The notes beneath the pieces were generated by a model, which ran no database searches, was not told the DNA's origin, and saw nothing but the letters and a program-made list of their open reading frames with translations. The position numbers were made by a program, and so were the translations under genes. This document shows, one piece after another, positions 9,074 through 16,206 of a DNA stretch of 24,175 bases. This stretch comes from Gammaproteobacteria bacterium (GTDB lineage Bacteria > Pseudomonadota > Gammaproteobacteria > Granulosicoccales > Granulosicoccaceae). Within the stretch, counting starts at the first letter, position 1; each line of letters starts with the position of its first letter. Location: assembly GCA_020444765.1 (NCBI GenBank), contig JAGRHW010000008.1:1-24175 (forward strand). The letters run 5' to 3'.

Positions 9074-9635
9074 CAAGGATCAGCTTTTACTGGCGGCGGT
9101 TGCCAGCCGGCCTGCATGGCGCGATGACCGCAAACTGCTGGGTTTGTTTATGCTGTGGGTCCACACCCGGTGTGGACTTGCCTGGCAGCGACAGTTCTTT
9201 TCGGCCCGTGAAGAGACAGGTTACGCGTTTACGGCAATCGACTCAGTCGAACTCCAGGTCGAGAGCCATAAAATTTCGCGTGTCCTTGTCAGTGCCGATG
9301 ATAAAAGCCGTGAGTATCCGTTTGCTGAACTGACACCGGCGGTTATCGGCCGATTGCTTTGGTTTGCACGAAAAACTTCCGCCAGCGGTTTGCAGGAATC
9401 GGAGGTCGAGCAATACCTGCAGAGCTGGGAGAAAGTCAGGCTGAACGAATCATCCTCCTTATTTGATGCGTTGAATAAACAATACAAGCATACAAAAAAA
9501 AGCAAATCAAAAACCAGCCGTTTGTGGAGCAAGTTCAAAAGAGATCCGGTCCTTTTTTTCCGGGACTCCAATAATCTTTCCGGGCGGTCGGTTTATAAGG
9601 TGCTGTGTCTTTTTCAACTGGAGAAAACCCTGTGA
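9057..9635 (+). CDS. Uncharacterised capsule-locus protein with C-terminal RDPxxFF motif
   Basis: A 192-residue protein that I do not recognise. It is soluble, with no signal peptide or membrane span. The N-terminal two thirds look mixed alpha/beta. A Lys/Ser-rich linker (KKSKSKTS, about 147-154) leads to a basic tail KFKRDPVLFFRDS, a motif I recall at the ends of various capsule and polysaccharide transferases; that recollection is unverified. It overlaps the preceding glycosyltransferase by 17 bases and its TGA overlaps the GTG start of kpsC (GTGA), so all three are probably translationally coupled. No good ribosome binding site precedes the ATG at 9057, which fits coupling. It may be a partner or tether for KpsC or the glycosyltransferase. 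Coding status is well supported by the tight packing; function is unknown. Confidence 0.7.
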   Translation: MPGLSDKDQLLLAAVASRPAWRDDRKLLGLFMLWVHTRCGLAWQRQFFSAREETGYAFTAIDSVELQVESHKISRVLVSADDKSREYPFAELTPAVIGRLLWFARKTSASGLQESEVEQYLQSWEKVRLNESSSLFDALNKQYKHTKKSKSKTSRLWSKFKRDPVLFFRDSNNLSGRSVYKVLCLFQLEKTL

Positions 9636-11692
9636 CGCTTGCCACCTATTCCCGCGGTATCAGGGCGATCCCGATTCTTGAAGAAGCCCTGGGTCAGACG
9701 GTTGTCGCTGTGGGTCGGTCTGCGGCGAACGATGAATCTGTCAGCGGTTATGTCGGCTGGGGGCGGAAAAACTCGGGCCTGAAGGCCGAGGAGGCTGCCA
9801 GCCGCACCAACAAGTCGGTCGTTTTTCTGGAGGACGGATTTCTCGGTTACTGGGGACATCCTGGTGGAAACAATATTCGTCTGTCCCTGAATATCGATCA
9901 TCAGGGTATTTACTACGATGCCCGAGAGCCTTCTGATCTGGAATCGATGCTGGCGGATGGACGAAAGCTTGATGCGCAGCAAACACAGCGGGCGCTGTCG
10001 TTGATCGAGTCGATCACCACTAACCGTTTTTCAAAATACAATCATCACAGTTCCAGCGAGTTGCCGGCGTCAATAACGTCGCAACTGGCCGGTAAGCAAG
10101 AACTTTGTCTAGTCGTCGATCAGACTGCGGGTGATCAGTCGATCGATTGCGGCCTGGCCGGGGTTGATAGTTTTGGGGCCATGCTGCAAGCGGCCGTCGA
10201 TGAAAACCCGGATGCCTTGATCATCGTGAAAACCCATCCGGATGTATTATCCGGTACGAAGAAAAGTGCCATAGGTAAACCGGAAAACGAGCCGCGCATT
10301 ATCTGGATAGCCGATGACGTTCATCCGCATGCGCTTATCGAGGCGGTTGACAAGGTCTATGTAGTCACTTCACAAATGGGCTTCGAAGCGCTGTTGTTCG
10401 GCAAGCAGGTTGTGTGTTTTGGCGTGCCGTTTTACTCGGGCTGGGGGCTGACCGATGACCGCGGGCCGGTGCCGGCCAGAAGAAACTGCAAGCTCTCGCT
10501 TGCCAAACTGGTGTATGACAGTCTGATCCGTTACCCGGTTTATGTGCATCCCGATACAGGTAAGCGGGCGGAAGTCGAATCGATTATCGATTGGCTTTGT
10601 TTTCAGAAACGGCAGCTGACCGGCAAGCATGAAGTCATTCTGGCGGTAGGCTTTTCCCTTTGGAAAAAAGCCTGGCTTTCGGCGTATACGAGTGATATTG
10701 CCAACACGCTGAAATTTGTATCCGACAAAAAACTACAGGCCTCGGATAAGCATGCACCACTTCTGGTCTGGGGCGCGAGAAAAGCGGAAAAGCTGCGTGC
10801 CGAGTATCCGGACCGGCTGCTTTTTACGATGGAGGATGGCTTTGTTCGTTCTGCAGGACTGGGTACCGATCTCAAACGTCCTTCGTCGTTGATTATCGAT
10901 CGCCAGGGGATTTATTACGATTGCCGGCGGCCAAGTGATCTCGAACAGCAACTGAACAGCTGCCAACTGTCGGACCAACAGCTGGCCGAGGCGCGATCCG
11001 TTATGGATGAGCTGATAGCTTCTGGAACGACAAAATACAATGTCGGGAGCAAATTGCCGAGTGATCTGCTGGCCTGGATAAGCACGTGTAAATCCAGTGG
11101 CAGGCAAGTGATTCTGGTACCCGGTCAGGTGGAAGGAGATGCGTCTCTGGAGTTTGGTTCGCCACGCTGGAGAACCAATCTCCAGCTTTTGCAGGAGGTC
11201 AGAAACGATTTTCCTGAAGCGTGTATTATTTACAAGCCGCACCCTGATATCGTGGCGAAAAACCGCAAAAATGACAGCAATTTTGATGAAGAGATGCGGT
11301 ACACCGACAAAATCGTCATCGATAGCAATATCTCCCTGCTTTATAGTGAGGTCGATCGCGTTTGTACCTTGACATCGTTGTCTGGTTTTGAAGCGTTGAT
11401 ACGTGGTGTCTCGGTAACGGTGTATGGCTTGCCTTTTTATGCAGGCTGGGGATTGACCGATGACCGTCTGAACATTGAACGGCGTCAGGCAAGACTGACT
11501 ATCGAGCAGTTGGTTTATATCAGCCTGGTCCGTTACCCGCGTTACATCAACTGGCACACCTGGCAATTCTGTTCGCTGCAGACAGTGATGCGCCAGTTGC
11601 GTGAAACCCCCGTGAGCCGGACCGGTTCTGATGTTTTCTCACGCACCGGCCAGAAGCTCCGTTACTTTGTCGAGAGTTGGCGTAGAGCTTGA
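9632..11692 (+). CDS. kpsC: Capsule Kdo-linker transferase KpsC (two beta-Kdo transferase modules)
   Basis: A 686-residue protein with two tandem homologous modules. In known group 2 capsule systems KpsC alternately adds beta-Kdo residues to build the oligo-Kdo linker on the lipid anchor primed by KpsS. Module 1 has EDGF (67-70), GIYYDAREPSDLE, THPDV (201-205) and SQMGFEALLFGK followed by PFYSGWGLTDDR. Module 2 has EDGFVRSAGLG (401-411), GIYYDCRRPSDLE, KPHPDI (535-540) and TSLSGFEALIRG followed by PFYAGWGLTDDR. The start is GTG 9632, chosen because GGAG lies 8 bases upstream and the product MTLATYSRGI matches the family start; an in-frame GTG at 9605 is less likely. The R-S after EDGF in module 2 is G-Y in module 1. 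About 170 bases follow before the next gene. Confidence 0.95.
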   Translation: MTLATYSRGIRAIPILEEALGQTVVAVGRSAANDESVSGYVGWGRKNSGLKAEEAASRTNKSVVFLEDGFLGYWGHPGGNNIRLSLNIDHQGIYYDAREPSDLESMLADGRKLDAQQTQRALSLIESITTNRFSKYNHHSSSELPASITSQLAGKQELCLVVDQTAGDQSIDCGLAGVDSFGAMLQAAVDENPDALIIVKTHPDVLSGTKKSAIGKPENEPRIIWIADDVHPHALIEAVDKVYVVTSQMGFEALLFGKQVVCFGVPFYSGWGLTDDRGPVPARRNCKLSLAKLVYDSLIRYPVYVHPDTGKRAEVESIIDWLCFQKRQLTGKHEVILAVGFSLWKKAWLSAYTSDIANTLKFVSDKKLQASDKHAPLLVWGARKAEKLRAEYPDRLLFTMEDGFVRSAGLGTDLKRPSSLIIDRQGIYYDCRRPSDLEQQLNSCQLSDQQLAEARSVMDELIASGTTKYNVGSKLPSDLLAWISTCKSSGRQVILVPGQVEGDASLEFGSPRWRTNLQLLQEVRNDFPEACIIYKPHPDIVAKNRKNDSNFDEEMRYTDKIVIDSNISLLYSEVDRVCTLTSLSGFEALIRGVSVTVYGLPFYAGWGLTDDRLNIERRQARLTIEQLVYISLVRYPRYINWHTWQFCSLQTVMRQLRETPVSRTGSDVFSRTGQKLRYFVESWRRA

Positions 11693-11861
11693 CCATCCGG
11701 GCAGTCCGTCCGGCAAGGCTTCGTTCTAAGAGCTGCCTGTCAACGATGCCGCGTACGGCATAGGCATTACCCTGGTTTTTTATTTCCTTAACTTGAAGCG
11801 CATCGACAAAAAACTGTCGCCAATGGCCTGATACCTGCTTTATCAAGGTCCGGAGGTATGT

Positions 11862-12467
11862 ATGGCAGTGCAATCATTGAATGAGCAGGATCTGGCGCAA
11901 TTACGGGCCGTCGTCGATCAGATGACCGAAGTTGCCGTGTTGTCGCAGGAAAAACGCAAGACCGCCCAGTCTCTGGGCGTGCCGCTTCCACCGTTTATGA
12001 ACATTGTCCACATGCTGGCAGCTGACCCCTCAACCCCGCTGGAGCGGCCGATTGAGGAGTTGAGAGTCCTCGTTGAAAAGAAACTTGGTGAAGGTGCATT
12101 CGATGAGGAAAAGGTTCGTGAATTGCTGGATGAAACTGTGTTGCTTGAGCAAGACCTCGCGGAGCAACGCAAGCTAGCCCGGTCATTTGATGTGGACGTT
12201 TTTATCATCAACAAACTGGTCGAGATCAGAATACAAAGTCCTCTGGATCAGGGTGAAGGGCTGATGAATCAGCTTCTGTTGCTCTACGGCCTGCAGCCTG
12301 GGGCCTCAACGGCGGCTGGCACGCAACAAACGCAGAGCAAATGTGACCGTCTTGCGGGCATTGTGCAGGAAAGGCGTGAACCCGTTTGGGTCCGCTATCG
12401 GCAGCTTGTCCTGGACGTCATGCTTGGTGTGGGGCTGGGAGTTAGTGCAATCGCGCTTTTAACCTGA
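11862..12467 (+). CDS. Uncharacterised tail-anchored protein between kpsC and kpsS
   Basis: A 201-residue protein with no family that I recognise. It is strongly charged and mostly helical: residues 15-130 contain repeated heptad-like Leu/Glu/Lys patterns (for example PIEELRVLVEKKLGEG, 63-78, and LLDETVLLEQDLAEQRKLA, 88-106), suggesting a coiled coil. A low-complexity linker (ASTAAGTQQTQS, 148-159) follows, and a single hydrophobic segment at about 183-200 ends the protein at the membrane. CGGAGG stands 5 bases before the ATG, a strong ribosome binding site. It sits between kpsC (170 bases upstream) and kpsS (160 bases downstream) on the same strand, so it may scaffold the capsule assembly complex at the inner membrane; that role is inference. 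A perfect ATGCCG/CGGCAT inverted repeat at 11746-11761 lies in the leader. Confidence 0.75.
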   Translation: MAVQSLNEQDLAQLRAVVDQMTEVAVLSQEKRKTAQSLGVPLPPFMNIVHMLAADPSTPLERPIEELRVLVEKKLGEGAFDEEKVRELLDETVLLEQDLAEQRKLARSFDVDVFIINKLVEIRIQSPLDQGEGLMNQLLLLYGLQPGASTAAGTQQTQSKCDRLAGIVQERREPVWVRYRQLVLDVMLGVGLGVSAIALLT

Positions 12468-12601
12468 GTTTTCAACAGGGTACCCCAATCAACAAAGAAC
12501 AAAAAATGTTAACGATTTCTCCGATTCGGCCGAAATATGGCATGTGGGTAAAGCCGTCGATAAATGCTATGAAGACCGCGCCGGATTTTAATAAATAAAA
12601 A

Positions 12602-12615
12602 CGAGAAGCTTCTCG
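12602..12615. repeat. Perfect 14-base palindrome overlapping the kpsS translation start region
   Basis: CGAGAAGCTTCTCG is its own reverse complement and ends directly against the GAAGGG ribosome binding site of kpsS. As RNA its short stem could affect ribosome access; as DNA it could be an operator. The 160 bases between the upstream gene and kpsS otherwise hold AT-rich sequence with no gene that I can support. Confidence 0.5.
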
Positions 12616-12627
12616 AAGGGCTTGTAT

Positions 12628-13956
12628 ATGCGCCGTAATGTATTGCTGTTGCAAGGTCCGGTTGGACCCTTTTTCCGGAACTTTGCGCAGGAACTCGAAC
12701 ATAACGGATTTTGTGTTTATAAAATAAATTTCAATGGCGGCGACAAGCTTTACTTCAGCGGTGAGCGGGTTTTTGACTATCGCGATACCCTGACTGAGTG
12801 GCGAAGCTATCTTGAACGGTTTTTACAAACCTACGATATCGGCCGGATTTATCTGTTCGGCGATTGCCGTTTTTATCACAAGGTCGCCCGTACCGTCGCC
12901 GAAGAAAACAATGTCCGGCTTTTTGTTTTCGAAGAAGGCTATATCCGCCCCAACTTCATCACACTGGAAGAAACCGGTGTAAACGGCTATTCGGCGTTGC
13001 TGGATAAAACGCTGGATTTGTCGAAAAGCCCGTTGCCGGAAGAGTACCCGCAGAAATTCCTGGATCGCGTATTCCGCAATATGGTGGTATACGCAATGAG
13101 TTATTATCTGGCGAGTTCGGTCTTGTCGTTCAGGTTTCCCGACTATGTTCATCATCGGCCACTGGCGCCACTTTCCGAAGGGGGAAAATGGCTGTTGTCA
13201 GTATTCCGCAAGGCCAAATACCAGTTGCAGCAAAAGCATTTGATCAAGCGGTTTGCCGGCAGCCTGCATGATCGCTATTTTCTCTGCCCCTTGCAGGTTC
13301 ACTGCGATATGCAAATCACGGCGCATTCGGACTTTACCTCGGTTGAGCATTTTATCGGCGAAGTCGTCGCCTCGTTTGCCAAGCATGCCGATCCACGCCA
13401 CAGTCTGGTGTTCAAACATCATCCGATGGATAGAGGCTATACCAACTACAGTACCTTGATCGAAAAGCTCGCGCATGAATACGGCGTGGAGAACAGGTTG
13501 TATTATGTGCATGACCTGGATCTGCCAGCCATGCTCAAAAGCGCGCGTGGCACGGTATTGATCAACAGTACCGTCGGTATGTCCTCATTGCTGCACGATA
13601 CACCTGTGAAGACGCTTGGTCGGGCCATCTATGACCGCGCCGAATTAACCAGTCAGGTCGATCTCGATGAATTCTGGTTGAATCCCGGGGGTGTCGATAA
13701 GCAGGCCTACGCGGCATTCCGGGATCATCTGATACTGAAAAACCAGATCAATGGCAGTTTTTACAGAAGGCTGAGTGGTATCAATACGCCAACCGGACTG
13801 GAATGGACACTGGAAATGCTCCAGGATCATCGTTTTACGCCTGATCGAGTGGATTCTTCCAAGCGTCCGACACTGCAAGTCGTTGCAGGGCGGGATCTCG
13901 ATTCCCAGACAGTGGAGCGGACCCCACCGACGCCGGGAAAAGTTGCCAGCCGCTAG
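12628..13956 (+). CDS. kpsS: Capsule Kdo-linker initiating transferase KpsS
   Basis: A 442-residue protein of the KpsS/LipB capsule family. In characterised group 2 systems KpsS adds the first beta-Kdo to (lyso)phosphatidylglycerol, the lipid terminus of the capsule, and KpsC then extends it. Seen: the N-terminal LLLQGPVGPFFR (about 6-17), FEEGYIRPNFITLE (101-114) and the FKHHPMDRGY motif (262-271) with the HP pair expected of these Kdo transferases, then INSTVGMSSLLH. Length is near the family norm. The start is ATG 12628, preceded by GAAGGG with a 7-base spacer; a TTG at 12622 is in frame but less likely. It ends 6 bases before the convergent ATP-grasp gene. No ABC exporter genes follow in the window. 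Confidence 0.95.
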   Translation: MRRNVLLLQGPVGPFFRNFAQELEHNGFCVYKINFNGGDKLYFSGERVFDYRDTLTEWRSYLERFLQTYDIGRIYLFGDCRFYHKVARTVAEENNVRLFVFEEGYIRPNFITLEETGVNGYSALLDKTLDLSKSPLPEEYPQKFLDRVFRNMVVYAMSYYLASSVLSFRFPDYVHHRPLAPLSEGGKWLLSVFRKAKYQLQQKHLIKRFAGSLHDRYFLCPLQVHCDMQITAHSDFTSVEHFIGEVVASFAKHADPRHSLVFKHHPMDRGYTNYSTLIEKLAHEYGVENRLYYVHDLDLPAMLKSARGTVLINSTVGMSSLLHDTPVKTLGRAIYDRAELTSQVDLDEFWLNPGGVDKQAYAAFRDHLILKNQINGSFYRRLSGINTPTGLEWTLEMLQDHRFTPDRVDSSKRPTLQVVAGRDLDSQTVERTPPTPGKVASR

Positions 13957-13962
13957 AGCCTG

Positions 13963-14961
13963 TCAGGAATAGCTTTGCGTGCAGGGTTTGATCGCGTCAT
14001 AGGCGGCTTCCAGTGATCGCGAGTTGGAGAACTCGATCATGAAATCCGCCAGCCGCTGGAAAACCGCGCGAGTATTTTCCTTGCCTATCCAGAGTATAAA
14101 AGGTCCAGGGTTGCAGTCCAGGTAAGCGAAGCGCCCGTCTTTGGCGGCCAGAATATCCCAGGCCGCAAAGTTTAGTCCCAGAAAATGTGTGGCCTTAACG
14201 ATTTTCTCTTCTTCGTCGTCCGGTAATTTGAAAAACTCGAATCCCAGAGGGTTGGTACGTGAATCGACCTGTCCTTCTTCCGAAATAATGCGCAGTGCCA
14301 AGACAACCTTGTTACCGACGATATGCACGCGAATAGTGTCGCCTTCGATTAATTCCTGAAACAGCACCGGAGACTTTTTCAGTTCATCCAGTCGTTCCTT
14401 GTCGTAATCACTGACTTTGCGTGTCGAGCCGATACCAATAGAGGGTTTGGCTACGGCGGTCCCGACCTTGTCGAAGAAACGTTCCGCCTGTTGCGGATCG
14501 TTTGTCATGATGGTGTCGGGAACGCAAAAACCGGCGTCATGCAGTTTCTGATAGAGCTGGGCTTTGGAGTCATGATCGACGTAGGCTCTGGTCAAGGTGT
14601 TGACGACGAGCTTTCCACGTAGCGCAAGCTGATTGAAAAAACTGCGTGTCACCGACTGGTATTCCTGTTCCCGTAAAAATGTCGCACGCATTTCGAGGTA
14701 GTTGGCGGCATTCATCACCGCTGGTACCGTAGCTGGTGTGTTGATGGACATGCAGCGGATATGTACCGCTTCGATCCCGGAGAAATCGACGCCGTCCCAC
14801 ACCAATCTGTCGGGCTCTATTACTACATCGGGTTTATTTTCACTGCCCAGCTGAATGTCGAACACATGGGTAGGGATGTTTTTTTCCTTGAATACATCAT
14901 CAAGTGCCGCGACCTGTTTGCTGCCACCGTCACCGAATATAGCGATTTTTGCCGTCGTCAT
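13963..14961 (-). CDS. ATP-grasp ligase, RimK/graspetide-synthetase-like
   Basis: A 332-residue ATP-grasp protein that would use ATP to activate a carboxylate and join it to an amine or hydroxyl. Seen: a preATP-grasp N-domain (1-120), then PDTIMTNDPQQAERFF (148-163), the ATP-binding lysine in AVAKPSIG (169-176), FQELIEGD (201-208), a VDSR at 232-235, WDIL with a likely metal-binding Asp (269) and DCNPGP (282-287) followed by LWIGKEN. The TNDP segment, the DxR-like position and the NP...LWI ending recall peptide ligases of the RimK/MvdD/PsnB group, by memory only. It is divergent from two small paralogous proteins 258 bases away and converges on kpsS with a 6-base gap. Those small proteins may be its substrates (inference). 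It could instead be a general amino-acid ligase. The domain call is firm; specificity is unknown. Confidence 0.85.
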   Translation of the reverse strand: MTTAKIAIFGDGGSKQVAALDDVFKEKNIPTHVFDIQLGSENKPDVVIEPDRLVWDGVDFSGIEAVHIRCMSINTPATVPAVMNAANYLEMRATFLREQEYQSVTRSFFNQLALRGKLVVNTLTRAYVDHDSKAQLYQKLHDAGFCVPDTIMTNDPQQAERFFDKVGTAVAKPSIGIGSTRKVSDYDKERLDELKKSPVLFQELIEGDTIRVHIVGNKVVLALRIISEEGQVDSRTNPLGFEFFKLPDDEEEKIVKATHFLGLNFAAWDILAAKDGRFAYLDCNPGPFILWIGKENTRAVFQRLADFMIEFSNSRSLEAAYDAIKPCTQSYS

Positions 14962-15219
14962 TGTTTTTCCAAGGGGGCTGTATTGATTGAAGTCAGTAGT
15001 CTAACGGTTTGATGTCACTAAAAAACTAACACATAAGTAGGAATTTTCGATACCGGCAGGCCCGCAGGCCCTAGTACGAATGTCTACTTTTAATACATCG
15101 ATAGCGTCCGTAGACTTTTCCCAAGACAGCTCGAAGTATGTTTTCGTGCTGTGTGAGGTTGCCTTTCAGCATGTATTAATTGTTAAAGGCGTGAATCCAG
15201 TATCAAACAGGAGAGTAGC
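14962..15219. promoter_or_regulatory. Divergent intergenic region between the ATP-grasp gene and the paired small proteins
   Basis: About 258 bases with no gene that I can support, expected to hold promoters for both directions. Contents seen: a tandem repeat of GCAGGCCC (15056-15063 and 15064-15071) and a GTCTAC/GTAGAC inverted pair (15082-15087 and 15110-15115), each arm followed by TTTT. The last 40 bases before the small-protein gene are AT-rich. CAGGAGAG at 15208-15215 is a strong ribosome binding site for that gene. I could not identify a convincing sigma70 or sigma54 promoter by eye. Confidence 0.4.
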
Positions 15220-15465
15220 ATGACAGATAAGAGTGGTGGAGACATAATGCAAGGCAATGCAGGAATGCAGGGCAATATGAGCGAACAGGTCCAGAATGTT
15301 GTTGCCCCTGGCGGCGCTGGCATTGTTGACGGCCTGGGTGGTGCTGGAATGGCAGCTGGAATGGGCGAACAAATGGTTAACCAGGGTCAGTCTCAAGGCA
15401 ATATGGCCATGAGCGGTGCTGGTGGCAATGACAATACCAATGCAGATACCAACATCAACGTATAA
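15220..15465 (+). CDS. Gly/Asn/Gln/Met-rich small protein A (paralogue 1, possible peptide substrate)
   Basis: An 81-residue protein of unknown family. It is acidic and very biased: it contains no Phe, Tyr, Trp, Cys, His or Arg, only one Lys (K4) and one Leu, and nine Met. Layout: MTDKSGGDI start, a QGN-rich stretch (11-20), NVVAPGGAGIVDG (26-38), a Gly/Ala/Met segment (39-50), QGNMAMSG (59-66) and a polar tail GNDNTNADTNINV. It has no signal peptide or membrane span. A strong AGGAGAG ribosome binding site precedes the ATG. It aligns without gaps to the next gene product at 58 of 81 identical residues, so both are under coding selection. Possible roles: precursor of an ATP-grasp-modified peptide, an amyloid-like or structural small protein, or a phasin-like coat. 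None is proven. Confidence 0.8.
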   Translation: MTDKSGGDIMQGNAGMQGNMSEQVQNVVAPGGAGIVDGLGGAGMAAGMGEQMVNQGQSQGNMAMSGAGGNDNTNADTNINV

Positions 15466-15502
15466 ATAACTGGCGTTTCAATCAATTATTGGGAGAGAAA
15501 AG

Positions 15503-15751
15503 ATGACAGATAAAAGTGGCGGCGATATCGCACAGGCAAACATGGGTGCTCAGGGTAATCTGAGCGGTCAGACCGAGAATGTTGTTGCACCGGGCGGTGC
15601 CGGCATTGTTGACGGTATCGGTGGAATGGGCGGCGCAATGGGCGCAGCGCAGCAAGCGGTAAACCAGGCCCAGGCTCAGGGCAATATGGCCATGAGTGGT
15701 GACGGCGGTGATGACAATATCAACGCTAACACCAACATCAACATCAGCTGA
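15503..15751 (+). CDS. Gly/Asn/Gln-rich small protein B (paralogue 2, possible peptide substrate)
   Basis: An 82-residue tandem paralogue of the preceding gene, 37 bases downstream and with its own GGGAGAG ribosome binding site. Identical blocks are MTDKSGGDI (1-9), NVVAPGGAGIVDG (26-38), QGNMAMSG (59-66) and NTNINI-like ends. Between the blocks, Met residues of paralogue A are often Ala or Gly here (positions 10, 16, 44, 48 and 52), while the Asn/Gln/Gly framework is kept. It also has no aromatic residue, Cys, Arg or His. The tail is GDGGDDNINANTNINIS, richer in Asp than in A. The gene ends 13 bases before a strong terminator, so A and B form a closed two-gene transcription unit, probably highly expressed. 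Function is unknown; see the adjacent ATP-grasp gene. Confidence 0.8.
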   Translation: MTDKSGGDIAQANMGAQGNLSGQTENVVAPGGAGIVDGIGGMGGAMGAAQQAVNQAQAQGNMAMSGDGGDDNINANTNINIS

Positions 15752-15764
15752 GTCAATGGTATCA

Positions 15765-15794
15765 CCGGATACGCACACTGCGTATCCGGTTTTT
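15765..15794 (+). terminator. Intrinsic terminator after the small-protein pair
   Basis: A perfect 10-base-pair stem CCGGATACGC / GCGTATCCGG with a 5-base ACACT loop, followed at once by TTTTT. This is a textbook rho-independent terminator for the plus-strand small-protein unit. Confidence 0.93.
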
Positions 15795-15858
15795 AGTGTC
15801 TGTATCCCATCGTTCCTTCCCGTTTATTTCCCAATTTATTAACTTGCTCGCAGAAGGT

Positions 15859-15876
15859 GAATTTTTTACAAAATTC
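15859..15876. repeat. Inverted repeat upstream of the 74-residue membrane protein gene
   Basis: GAATTTT (15859-15865) and AAAATTC (15870-15876) form a perfect 7-base inverted repeat with a 4-base spacer, in the 165-base gap between the terminator and the next gene. Its position fits an operator or promoter-proximal site. The rest of this gap shows no gene that I can support. Confidence 0.35.
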
Positions 15877-15933
15877 CAGGGCATTTAACACAGAATCATT
15901 GCCGGATGGATTGGCATTATTTAACCCAAGAGA

Positions 15934-15949
15934 TCTTAACGATTTAAGA
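15934..15949 (+). promoter_or_regulatory. Hairpin overlapping the ribosome binding site of the 74-residue protein gene
   Basis: TCTTAA (15934-15939), a CGAT loop and TTAAGA (15944-15949) form a perfect inverted repeat whose right arm overlaps the Shine-Dalgarno stretch AAGAGGG (15946-15952). As RNA it could mask the ribosome binding site; as DNA it could be a small operator. The stem is AU-rich and so weak. Confidence 0.4.
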
Positions 15950-15959
15950 GGGTTACGAA

Positions 15960-16184
15960 ATGTCAGAACGTGAGCAGCCAACATGCGTCATTGCCGACGA
16001 AATTCCGTCAGATGCGCCGCAACAGGTGGCCATGGTTTACAGAAATGAATTCAATGAAGTGTCGCATATCGCCAATGGCGATGGTCACGCAATATTGGGC
16101 AGCGGATTGACTAATATCGCGCTGATTTTCGTCTTGTCGCTGATAGCGCTGGTGACGATTTCACGCCGTCCGTCAAACTCCTGA
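15960..16184 (+). CDS. Small single-pass membrane protein, unknown function
   Basis: A 74-residue protein that I do not recognise. The first 48 residues are polar (MSEREQPTCVIADEIPSDAP at the start, one Cys at position 9). A hydrophobic segment at about 50-68 (LTNIALIFVLSLIALVTI) ends in RR, predicting one transmembrane helix with a short, positively charged cytoplasmic C-terminus and an outside N-terminus. AAGAGGG is placed 7 bases before the ATG. It lies downstream of the small-protein pair behind their terminator and converges on the GspE/PilB-like gene with a gap of 22 bases. It may belong with the ATP-grasp/small-protein cluster as an immunity, export or anchor protein, but that is only proximity. 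Confidence 0.6.
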   Translation: MSEREQPTCVIADEIPSDAPQQVAMVYRNEFNEVSHIANGDGHAILGSGLTNIALIFVLSLIALVTISRRPSNS

Positions 16185-16206
16185 AATTAAACCCTGTCTG
16201 CGGCGA

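Noticed and set aside
10733..11566. 277-codon minus-strand open frame opposite kpsC
   Set aside because: No family-like motif and fully antisense to the second KpsC module, which has strong family motifs.
1..13956. Complete capsule export system
   Set aside because: kpsD, kpsE, kpsM and kpsT are not present, so only the linker and glycan part of the locus is claimed.
15220..15751. Two-unit repeat as a CRISPR-like or transposon repeat
   Set aside because: The similarity is at protein level with separate ribosome binding sites and start codons; it is gene duplication, with no spacers or terminal repeats.
15166..15778. Minus-strand frames opposite the two small proteins
   Set aside because: The gap-free 72% amino-acid identity of the plus-strand products, with ribosome sites, shows that the plus strand is coding.
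15793..15984. 63-codon minus-strand frame in the gap after the small-protein terminator
   Set aside because: Overlaps the terminator tail and the start of the 74-residue gene, and has no domain or ribosome site support.
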